Shown here: one piece after another, positions 51,342-61,400 of the stretch
Position numbering within the stretch: position 1 is the stretch's first letter
Layout of the letters: every line of letters starts with the position of its first letter
Source of the DNA: Choristoneura fumiferana
Taxonomy: Eukaryota > Arthropoda > Insecta > Lepidoptera > Tortricidae
Direction of reading: 5' to 3'
NCBI RefSeq assembly: GCF_025370935.1
Contig: NC_133501.1
Span: 4,347,170 to 4,411,169 of the forward strand
Length of the DNA: 64,000 bases
Position numbers and translations under genes: made by a program
Notes under the pieces: generated by a model
Database searches by the model: none
The model's input: only the letters and a program-made list of their open reading frames with translations
What the model was told of the DNA's origin: nothing

Positions 51342-53972
51342 ATGGATCAACTGAGGAAGGGACACGCAGTGGGCGTGGACTACTCAGAAGTCGATAAGGA
51401 ACCATGTATCCCCTGCATTGAAGGTAAGCAGAATAGGAAACCCTTTAAAAAAGTTTCACATAAAAGATCAACTTCTGTTCTGGAACTTATTCATTCAGAT
51501 ATTTGTGGACCATTGCCTGAAACTTCATTTCAAGGCAATAAGTATATTTTATTTTTTATAGATGATTTTTCTCGTATGACTTTTGTATTCTTTATTCCTT
51601 CAAAAGCGGAAGTAAAGAACAAGTTTCGTATTTTCCAGTCCAAAGTAGAGCGGGAAACAGGAGCAAAGATAAAGATATTGAAGAGTGATAATGGAAAAGA
51701 ATATGTTAATGCTGAATTTTCGAGATATTTACAAAATGAAGGAATTCAACACCAAACAACAGTTCCCTACAGTCCTCAGCAAAATTCTATTGCAGAAAGA
51801 ACAAATCGCTCAATTTTGGAGAAAGTAAGATCAATGCTTTCTGATAGTTCCCTTTCTCCGGCTTATTGGCAAGATGCTGCAGAGATGGCTGTATATCTTA
51901 AAAATAGGTCTCCTCACCGTGCTCTCAATGGGAAGACGGCGTACGAGAAATGGTATGCTAAAATACCAAATCTTTCTCATCTGCGTGTTTTTGGATGCAG
52001 AGCATTCATCCATGTCCCTGAATGTAATCGGAAGAAACTGGACATGAAAGCATCCGAACATATTTTTGTTGGATATTCAGAAGATCCAAGAAGTTATTAT
52101 TTCAGAGATATTAGATATCCCAGAAGACTTGTGAAAAGCAGAGATGTTACTTTTTTTGAATGTGATTTTCAAGATTTGAAAGTAAAGACAACTTGTAAGT
52201 CTGATAATAATTTAACTGAATCAGCAGTTGTGCCTCTATTGCTAAGTTCGCAAGTAAACTCGTCAAATAGTTCAGATAGTCGAACACCTGTCACAAGCGC
52301 TGTCATCGAAAATGAACAGATTCAACCTGATATTGTAGATATTATATCAGAAGATGTTCAGTCTGATATTAATGTCGTGGAACAGTGGCATAACGCTGTT
52401 ACTCCAAATGTGTCAGTTCAACCTGTTATTGCATCTTCATCAGAAGAAACTGAATCTAATACTGATTTTGTAGAACCAAGGTACAATTTGAGACCCAGAA
52501 AACCTAATTCTGCTGCCAATTGTGTATGCATGCAAACTTCATCCCCTCAGCTGATGGATGAACCTACAACTTATACACAGGCTGTGAACGCAGAAGATAG
52601 TGATAAATGGTATCAAGCTATGCAAGATGAATATCAGTCACTGCTTGAGAAACAAACTTGGGTTCTCGTTGATAGACCAGATAAGAAAGTCATACCTTGC
52701 AAATGGATCTACAAGCTGAAGAAAAATGCGCATGGTGACGTAATTAAATATAAAGCCAGACTTGTCGCGAAAGGATTTAATCAAGTTTATGGTATTGACT
52801 ACTTGGAAACTTTCTCTCCAGTCGTCCGAAATTCTTCTTTACGCATGTTGTTCGCATTGGCTGCGGAAGAGGGAATGAAAATGCACCATTTAGATGTTGA
52901 TACGGCATTTTTAAACGGAATTTTGGAGGAAGAAGTATATATGAGTCAGCCGGAAGGATTTATAAAACCTGGTCAAGAAGATAAAGTATGTTTACTGAAA
53001 CGATCGCTTTATGGCCTCAAACAGGCTTCACGAGCATGGTATAAAAAGTTGACCGAAATTTTACAATGCATAGGTTTTAACCAAACTCCTTCGGAAGCAT
53101 GTATTTATACTAAAAAGTTTGGTAACGAGTTAATAATACTCGCTTTCCATGTCGATGACATTGTCATTTTGTACAAAGAAAATAAAACGCTAAATACTGT
53201 CATATCTGACTTGCGGAATCATTTTAGTTTGAAAGTGATTGGCAAACTTAGTTATTACTTAGGTTTAAATATACATTACAAACCTAATGAGATTAAAATA
53301 TCTCAAGAAAGTTACATTCGTGATTTGCTACAAAAGTTTCACATGATGGACTGTAAGAGCGTTCCTACGCCGTTGGAAACTAAAAAGTTTCTGCCGAGTG
53401 AGAAGAATGTAAGTGAATCTTCATTATCCTATCCGTATCAGCAATTGATAGGCTCACTCAATTTTCTGGCCGTTAATACTCGTCCAGACATTGCTTTTGC
53501 TACATCATATTTGAGTCAATTCAATACTAAATATGATAAAAGTCATTGGAAGGCGGCAAAACGTGTATTACAATATTTGAAAGGCACTATCGATTTGGGC
53601 ATTACTTACAGGAAAGACGGTGGATGTCTAATTGGCTACGCGGATGCAGATTGGGCCAATTGTCCTATGGATCGTCGTTCATACACCGGATTCTATTTTT
53701 CTATGGCCGGAGGAGCCATTTCATGGGAAAGTAAGAAGCAAACCACCATTGCCCTGTCGTCCAGCGAAGCGGAATATATGAGTTTGTCCAGTGCGGGTAG
53801 AGAGGCTGAATTTCTCAGGCGATTGATGTGTGAACTTACTGGTATGTCAACAGTTATTACTATTTATAATGATTCACAGTCTGCCCCAGAAGTTGGCATT
53901 GAATCCGGTTCACCACAACAGAACCAAGCATATAGACACAAGATTTCATTATATACGAGATTTATTATCTAA
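51342..53972 (+). CDS. Copia integrase, reverse transcriptase and RNase H ORF
   Basis: The pre-integrase zinc-binding region begins just upstream in the same frame (WHRRLGH near 51305) and continues with CIPCIEG. Integrase core: HSDICGP, LKSDNGKEY and NSIAERTNR supply D, D and E. Reverse transcriptase: KYKARLVAKGF, LDVDTAFLNG, LYGLKQASRAWY and AFHVDDIVIL, where His replaces the usual Tyr before VDD. RNase H: YADADWANCP and LSSSEAEYMSL. A +1 break at the C4 run 53884-53887 shifts the last codons. The ORF opens before 51342 without an ATG, as expected for part of a polyprotein. Confidence 0.95.
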   Translation: MDQLRKGHAVGVDYSEVDKEPCIPCIEGKQNRKPFKKVSHKRSTSVLELIHSDICGPLPETSFQGNKYILFFIDDFSRMTFVFFIPSKAEVKNKFRIFQSKVERETGAKIKILKSDNGKEYVNAEFSRYLQNEGIQHQTTVPYSPQQNSIAERTNRSILEKVRSMLSDSSLSPAYWQDAAEMAVYLKNRSPHRALNGKTAYEKWYAKIPNLSHLRVFGCRAFIHVPECNRKKLDMKASEHIFVGYSEDPRSYYFRDIRYPRRLVKSRDVTFFECDFQDLKVKTTCKSDNNLTESAVVPLLLSSQVNSSNSSDSRTPVTSAVIENEQIQPDIVDIISEDVQSDINVVEQWHNAVTPNVSVQPVIASSSEETESNTDFVEPRYNLRPRKPNSAANCVCMQTSSPQLMDEPTTYTQAVNAEDSDKWYQAMQDEYQSLLEKQTWVLVDRPDKKVIPCKWIYKLKKNAHGDVIKYKARLVAKGFNQVYGIDYLETFSPVVRNSSLRMLFALAAEEGMKMHHLDVDTAFLNGILEEEVYMSQPEGFIKPGQEDKVCLLKRSLYGLKQASRAWYKKLTEILQCIGFNQTPSEACIYTKKFGNELIILAFHVDDIVILYKENKTLNTVISDLRNHFSLKVIGKLSYYLGLNIHYKPNEIKISQESYIRDLLQKFHMMDCKSVPTPLETKKFLPSEKNVSESSLSYPYQQLIGSLNFLAVNTRPDIAFATSYLSQFNTKYDKSHWKAAKRVLQYLKGTIDLGITYRKDGGCLIGYADADWANCPMDRRSYTGFYFSMAGGAISWESKKQTTIALSSSEAEYMSLSSAGREAEFLRRLMCELTGMSTVITIYNDSQSAPEVGIESGSPQQNQAYRHKISLYTRFII

Positions 53973-54090
53973 CAATATTGTTAATGTCGTATATATCAAT
54001 ACTTTGGAGATGTGGGCTGATGTACTAACTAAGCCATTGGCTCGTATCAAGCATCAGAATTGTATAAAAGGAATAGGTTTATGTTTATAA
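53886..54090 (+). CDS. Copia polyprotein C-terminal end in shifted frame
   Basis: After the C4 run the +1 frame reads NPVHHNRTKHIDTRFHYIRD, then WADVLTKPLARIKH and a stop ending at 54090. These are the usual last motifs of a copia RNase H region. Belongs to the ORF ending at 53972. Confidence 0.9.
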
Positions 54091-54114
54091 TCTTGTTTTG
54101 ATTACGGGGGAGTA

Positions 54115-54222
54115 TGTTGTATAACTGGCTAATCAAAATGTTTAAATTTCTTATTCTTTACTATACATTGTATTCTATCTGATGTACGTATGTCACTTCA
54201 ATAAACAAAGTCAAATACAACA
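54115..54222 (+). repeat. Copia 3' LTR (108 bp)
   Basis: Same length and sequence as the 5' LTR, preceded by the purine tract and followed by the GATGT duplication. Confidence 0.95.
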
Positions 54223-54596
54223 GATGTACCTATTATTTACGTTTAATTTTGGTTTTCTTTTAACAATAGATATAAGTTAAATGACCTGGAATCGAATATG
54301 GAAACTGAATTTAAGATAAATAATGCAAATTAAAAAAATAACAAAAAAATGTCTCAATAACGCAATAAATAATTTTTGATTTAAATTTTCTCATTTATTT
54401 TGTTAATTTAAATTTACGGGTAGCTTTGAAATAATAAGGCGTCGTCTCCATCAGAGATGTGCGAGGATGTGTCGCGAGAAATCTGTTTTTCATAAACCAA
54501 AAGAAACGCTTTATTTATCTGTCGTCGCTCCGCTCAGCTGTTTCCACCAAGAGCTGTGCTGAATGAGGTAAGGTTAATGCAGCATTGCTATTGGGG

Positions 54597-54836
54597 GTGA
54601 CACTCTTTACCGGCCCGGATAATACCGACATGGAAATACCGACCCTGTTTTTTGTGTACACACCCATAGAAGCTCCGGGTGACACTCTTTCCCGGCCCGA
54701 ATAACACCGACATGGAAATACCGGCCCTGTTTTTTGTGTACACGCCCATAGGCTGACTGACGGGATAACTGACAGGAGCTTCTATGGGCGTGTCCACGAA
54801 CAACAGGGTCGGTATTATCCGGCCGGGAAAGTGTCG
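54597..54836. mobile_element. MITE with GTGACACTCTTTACCGGCC ends
   Basis: Left gtgacactctttaccggccc, an internal second copy at about 54680, and an inverted right end near 54790-54836. Fragments at 46790-46840 and 60664-60750. Lies between the copia element and the zinc-finger gene. Confidence 0.65.
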
Positions 54837-54837
54837 A

Positions 54838-55287
54838 GAAATTAAGTAATAATTTTTAAGGATTTCGTATTTTGTACGGAATCTTCCAAGTTTAGGTACA
54901 TACTTCCAAGTTTAGGTACCTTAGGCTGCTATTTAAATGTAAAACTACTAATAATTCTCAAGCAAACTTAGCCGTTATAGTTTTCCTTGAAAGTTTGATA
55001 TACTTAATACCATCCTGTTTTTTTTTTAATTTTTCCACCCACCGGTTTAGGATTTTAGGGTTGGATGACAAAAAAAAACACTCCCACTTTACGTCTATGG
55101 GAGGTTACGTCTAGGTATCCAAAAAAAATTAGAAAATAGTTTACATATATATCCGTGCAAAATTACAGCTTTCTAGCATTGATAGTCCCTGAGCAAAGCC
55201 GCGGACGGACGGACGGACAGACAGACAGACAGACATGGCGAAACTATAAGGGTTCCGTTTTTGCCATTTTGGCTCCGGAACCCTAAA
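54838..55287 (+). repeat. Interspersed repeat, GGGTTCCG family
   Basis: Shares cggaatcttccaagtttagg, caaaattacagctttctagc and cggacggacggacggacag with 47165-47760; ends gttccgtttttgccattttg. Confidence 0.65.
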
Positions 55288-55410
55288 AAAAAAGACACAT
55301 ACCATTTTTAAGTTTTAATATAAAAATACATTACATAGTAAAATTATTCTTAAATAGTTACAATCTAGGGCTAGACGGTTCTGGTATTTGAAAATACTGT
55401 GTTTCTGAGC

Positions 55411-55485
55411 TCAGGCGGTTTGCTGCGCGGGCGCATCCAGAGTGGGCCAGCTGGCCCCAGCAGTGGGCCCGCCTCGCCGCCCCAC
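55411..55485 (-). CDS. Zinc-finger gene, probable last exon
   Basis: Good acceptor (ggttacag) and phase 0 from the previous donor. It gives VGRRGGPTAGASWPTLDAPA, QQTA and TGA at 55413-55411. GC-rich like the other exons, and followed by an AT-rich stretch containing ATTAAA, as expected for a 3' UTR. It lacks the two His needed for finger 8, so it may be an alternative ending, or a skipped exon may carry them. Confidence 0.5.
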   Translation of the reverse strand: MGRRGGPTAGASWPTLDAPAQQTA

Positions 55486-58400
55486 CTGTAACCAAACAGA
55501 ACTATTAAGACATTCGCTAACATTATAATAAATCCTTCCTACTAATATTATAACTGCGAAAGTTTGTGAGTATGTTTGTTACTCCTTCACGCTGAAACGG
55601 CTGGACGAATTTGGATGTTTTTTTTTTCTAGGTTGGCAACGCATCTGCAATACCCATGGTGTTGCAGGTGTTTATGGGAGGTGGTGATCTCTTACCATCA
55701 GGAGACCCACTTGCTCATTTGCCATATTAAAACATAGGATACTTTTTATCCCGATATTCTCACGGGATAAAATCTTGTAATTTTAACTACTGGGTTTAGA
55801 GTCTTGCCATTCTTGGCAGTTGTTCTTAACCCAACCTTAATGAAGACCACGATATAAATTTTGGGAATTCTCAGGGGAATTTTGTAAAATCCCAGGGGAA
55901 TTTTGTAAAATCCCGCAATTTCAATTGTAACTACCGCGCTCGCTCGCTCGTGCGTCGTAAAAAAATAAATATATACTAACCACTATTCGCTTTCGAACAA
56001 ATGGCACTTTATAATTAAAAATAGTCAACTTGTGTAATACTCAAATACTATCATTTAAAACTACGGGCAACTGGCAAAATATAGTTCACATTGTGCACAG
56101 AATCCGTTTGATTCACATAAAAAACGGAGCTGATGTTCAAAAGCTTCTTTTGCACTTCTATTGTGTTCAATCACTATTTTCGGTTTAAAGATCAATTTGT
56201 TGCGACGCCGACATTTTTCACGCGCTAACAAACACGGCCGGTCAGCTGGTCACGGCCGCCATTGCATACGCAGCGCCACCAGTGGCCCAAAGCGACTATT
56301 TTACGATTGTGCCCGGTATAGAGCTAGGAATATCGACGAATGCGTTGCTCTAATCGATCTGCCGTATTATTTCTCAGGCACATCGTGATATGCCTGGCCA
56401 ACGTTTAGGCATATCATGAAATGGCGGCGTTTTACGATATGCCTAGGAATTTCGTGATCTGGCGGATTTTACGATCGGCCGCCGACATATATAAGCTAAA
56501 GCAGTAGGGAAGCTACGAACAAATAGATCGAAACGAACACACTCACACAGACGCGCGCTCTACACGGCCTCTAAGGGGGTCTCGCGGTACTGCAGTCGCT
56601 GTATATATACTGTGTCTGAACTAACAATTTGTTTTGAGCAAGCATTTGCTGATCTCCCGATGTACGCGCACAAAAGCAAACACCTGTTTCCATTTAGCGA
56701 ATGAACATAACGATTGCTCGCTCAGAACTGCAGGGCTACTACGAAACTCGAAGTTCGTGTCGTGCGGTCTCTCTGACACTTACGCTATTTAATACGAGAG
56801 AGAGAGAGACCGCACGACACGAACTTCGAGTTTCTAGTTTCGTAGTAGCCCTGCTGTTCAGAACACTAAGTGAAAACGCGGATTAAGACTCAAAATTAAG
56901 TGTTCACATACATACATACATACATACATAAAATCACGCCTCTTTCCCAACGGGGTAGGCAGAGACTACATCCTTCCACTTGCTACGATTTTGGCATACA
57001 ACTCTCGCTTCCTCTACATTCATTAATCGTTTCATGCATGCACGTCGGTTTAGAGCAGGGGTCGCCAAACTACGGCCCGCGGGCCAAGTCCGGCCCGCGA
57101 GCCCCTCTAATCCGGCCAGCGGAAAGAAAGCGGGAGAGCCCACGGTCTGGCCCGCGATAGGGTCCGATTTTACTCACATAAGTTAGGTTAGGTTTTTGTC
57201 TATAGTTCGCGCAGCGGAGCGCGGAACTCCGTCTATATTAATTACGGTCGTTCAGGTCCCTATCAGACTTAAATATAAAAAGAATGGAAGCAAATAGGCT
57301 AGGTAAGGTTGAATATACATAAGGATGGATTCGGAACGAAATACTATTCATTATGGCGTTTAAGTAAATAAAATAAATAAATACTTAATAAATAAATATC
57401 ACGGGACAATTCACACCAATTGACCTAGTCCCAAAGTAAGCTTAGCAAAGCTTGTGTTATGGGTACTAAGCAACGGATAAATATAATTATATAGATAGAT
57501 ACATACTTAAATACATAGTAAACACCCAAGACCCGAGAACAAACATTCGTATTTTCATACAAATATCTGCCCCGACACGGGAATCGAACCCGAGCTTCGT
57601 AGTCAGGTTCTCTAACCACTAAGCCATCTGGTCGTAAATATTCCATTAAATAATATTTTTGCACTTAAAAATATGGAAAACAATATGTATAGCAATCGTA
57701 TCAATATGGCATCTAATGTTCGGGTAAACAAGAGTATGTCAAATAACTTTTGTAGTAAACGAAACATTCGGGCAAATGAAATTCGGTCAAATTAAATTCG
57801 AGCAAATGAATGTCGGGAAATCAATAGATAACCAAGTTCTAAATTAACACTACTACTACTAGACTACTACCAAACCAGTACTACTAAATTAACTACTAGT
57901 TCACAATACTTACCGTGTAGGCTTTCCCGCAGGTGTCGCACACGTGGTTCCTGACGGCGCGCACGTTGCGGTGGATCATACGGATGTGCGTGCGCAGGAC
58001 GGGCCGCGACGAACACGCCTGACACACACATACACGCATACTATTTTTTTTTTAACCGTGGGACACTTGACACCAATTGCGCTAGTCCCAAACTAAGCAA
58101 AGCTTGTACTATGGATACTAGGAAACGGATAAACATACTTATATAGATAAATACATACTTAAATAAATATTAAACATCCAAGACCCGAGAACAAACATTC
58201 GTATTATTCATACAAATATCTGCCTCGGCCGGGAATCGAACCCGGGACCTCAAGCTTCGTAGTCAGGTTCTCTGACCACTTGGCCATTAGGCCGTAAATT
58301 TTACTATTCCTCATCATCAGCCGGAAGACGTCCACTGCCTAGCAAAAGCCGTTAGAACGCCACAGTGCGACTCGCCATTTGCATCCACTGGTTGCCCGCA

Positions 58401-61400
58401 ACTCTCGTGATTCTACGTATTTTAATAGGCGTTTCAAACAGTGTTTAATATGTAACAGTGATGGATGACAGTAAATAATCTATCTATCTATATAACAAAC
58501 AGTAGCTGGGCTGGGTTTTTTTTCTTTTTTGCTGAATCATATTTCTTTTTAAGAAGATTGATACTTTTAATCAAGCTAACATTGTAAAAAAGAAGTTAGG
58601 ATGGTGGGTAGGGTTTTAAGCATGGTGAGTTAGGGCTGTTAATATGGTGAGGTAGGGCTGTTATAATGGTAAGGTAGGACTGTTAGAATGATGACTTAGA
58701 GCTGTTACAAGGGTGAGGTAGGGTTGTAAGTATGGTGAGGTAGGGCTGTTAGTAAGGTGAGGTAGGGTTGTAAGTATGGTGAGGTAGGGCTGTTAGTAAG
58801 GTGAGGTAGGGTTGTAAGTATGGTGAGGTAGGGCTGTTAGTAAGGTGAGGTAGGGTTGTAACTATGGTGAGGTAGGGCTGTTAGTAAGGTGAGGTAGGGC
58901 AGTCAGGATAGTGATGTAAGGCTGTTAGGATGGTAAGGTAGGGATGTTAGGATGGTGATGTAGGCCTCTTTGTACTCACGAAATCGCAGTCCTGCATGGT
59001 GCAACGTATCGGCGTGACCTTAAGGTGCACCGCGAAATTGTGCTCCTCCAAGCGAACTGCTTTCAGGAACTTCTTGTCGCACAGAGGACACTCGTACCTG
59101 ACAAGTTTTGTCACTGTCAAAATTATGTCTAACTAGTGTCTACAAGCAAAAAACCGGTCAAGAGCGTGTCAGACGCGCCCAGGATAGGGTTCCGTAGCCA
59201 TTACGAAAAAATCAAGTAATATCGTAATAAGCAGTTAAGCAGTAATATCGGACGGAATCTTCCAAGTTTAGGTATGTTTCAAAGTTCAATATTTCGCAAA
59301 CAGATCACTGAATAGAAAATTTGTCTTAGCAACCCCCTAATGGTTAAAAGACCTATCCAACGATACCTCACCCTACAGGGTTGGTCGAGAAAAAAAATCA
59401 CCCCCACAGTGCGGAGGTGGAGGAACTGCATGAACACGCATATTTTGCATAAACTTAGCTATCGTAAGGTCGCGGGTGAGCAAAGAAATTCTTTTAATTA
59501 CATTGATATGGACCTCCGCAAAGTAACGCCAGATTCAATAGGTCTATATCGGATGGCATGCAATTATAAGTACTATCGTTGTGTCGCATAACGTCTTTTG
59601 TCCTAATGACGTATGGCATACACTTGGTTCCGCATATTTTTGATTGTCCGAAATTGTTGCTCCTATTATCGTTTGTCCTAAATATTATTTGTCCTATCGT
59701 TTGATGTGGCTAAGATTCAACTGTCGAATGATTGAGGTGTATTATTGTAATTGTTATATTATAATAGGGATCGTTTAGGGATGACAAAAAAAAATCTTCG
59801 CTCCCGCCTTAGCCTTCTAACCTAACCTATCCGAGTCGGAGTGCCCCGGAAGGTCTTGCTCGCTCGCTTCAACATATGGGTTTTAGAAGATTTTATGTTA
59901 GGAATATTATGCTTTAGGTAATTCGATTTTAGAGTTATCAATATTAGGACAAACTTGCTTTAGGACTTTAAATGACTATGCGCAAAAAATATTAGGACAA
60001 ACGAGTAGTATGCCATTCAACATTATGCCAAACATATTTAGGACAAAAAAGTTATGCGATACGACAGGCACCCCTGATTCTATCAATTATTTAAAAGCTT
60101 CTAAAAATATTTTTAGTTAAGTACTTACTTCAACTTGGCTGGGTCGATGTGCTTGAGGTTATACTTCTTGTGTTGGTAGTAAGACATCCGGTTTTTGAAC
60201 GTCATGTCGCACTGCAATCAAAATACAGATGCAGTGTGTAAACCATTCCCATTATATTAATAGAGTGGTTAACACCTAATTTAAGATTTCCCTAGTTGTC
60301 TTTTTAAAAGTTTCAAATACCAAGACTCGGATCAAAAGCGCCTAATGGGGAATGGGTGAAAATTTTAGAAACGGTTGAAACTTTATTTATCGATAGGAAT
60401 AACCTTTCTAATTAACAGAAAAAAATAACAGATTTTTCAGTCAAAGTCAAAATATCTTTATTCAATTTAGGCCAAAACAAGCACTTATGAATGTCAAAAA
60501 AAAACTACCACCGGTTCGGAAAAACCTCTGTCTGTGGCAAGAAACTCAACGAGGTATATTTTTTTGAACAGATTTACATTATTATGAAATGATATCTATA
60601 CATCACAAGTATTTAACACAACTTTATTTTTAACACAGTAGGTAATTGATGCTATAATTAAGCTCATGTCAGTTTCTATGGGCGTGTACATGAAAAACAG
60701 GGTCGGTATTTCCATGTCAGTATTATTCGGCCCGGTAAAGAGTGTCACCTGTCAAAACGATCGAGTCAAAGACACATAAATTCTTTTTGAATGTTTTTTA
60801 TTCTGGACTATGGAACAATCCGTAACCGAACGGACTGTCGTAATTTGGTGGTTAAGAAAAATCTTTAATTTTTTTAATTATTTGATGCTACTTAAAAATA
60901 TGATATTTTTTTCTGTTAATTAGAAAGGTTATTCCTATTGATACAAGCGTTTCTAAATGTTTGAGACATTCCCCATTCTTCGTATAAATGTACACTTACT
61001 ACGTTGAATTATAAATTATAACTTTTTGTAGACTTCGAAATTTGAAACTGACTACTAAATAAAAAATAAACGGGTAAAGAATAAGCCAAGGTTTGCCCTC
61101 CATCTCACTTCTAGGCAATAAAGCTGCGCCGGCGCCGAGTGCGTGATCAAATGCACCTCCATAGCCTTCTTGAAGAGAAACTTTTTGGCGCAGTGCGGGC
61201 ACGAGTACTCCTTCTCGCCCCGATGTATACTGAAGACAAAATATACACCGTGTCTCAAAGGATGCAGCCGAAAAAGTTATAAATATACATACAGTGTCTC
61301 CGACCATGGCTTTAAATTCAAGATTCGATTCTACTCGCGTAACTGAGCTACTTTTGTTTTGTAACATTACCAAAAAATTTGAATTTAGATATTTTTCATT

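Larger units (their letters stand above)
49794..54222 (+). mobile_element. Ty1/copia LTR retrotransposon, near-intact
   Basis: 4,429 bp from TGTTG to CAACA, flanked by the 5-bp duplication GATGT (49789-49793 and 54223-54227). The two 108-bp LTRs (49794-49901 and 54115-54222) read identical, so insertion is recent or the copy was homogenised. Gag and protease are followed by integrase, reverse transcriptase and RNase H in copia order. A purine-rich tract (acgggggag) precedes the 3' LTR. Two +1 frame breaks (near 51195-51215 and 53884-53887) interrupt the polyprotein as assembled. It lies in the sense direction just past the stop of the His/Asp-rich gene. Confidence 0.96.
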
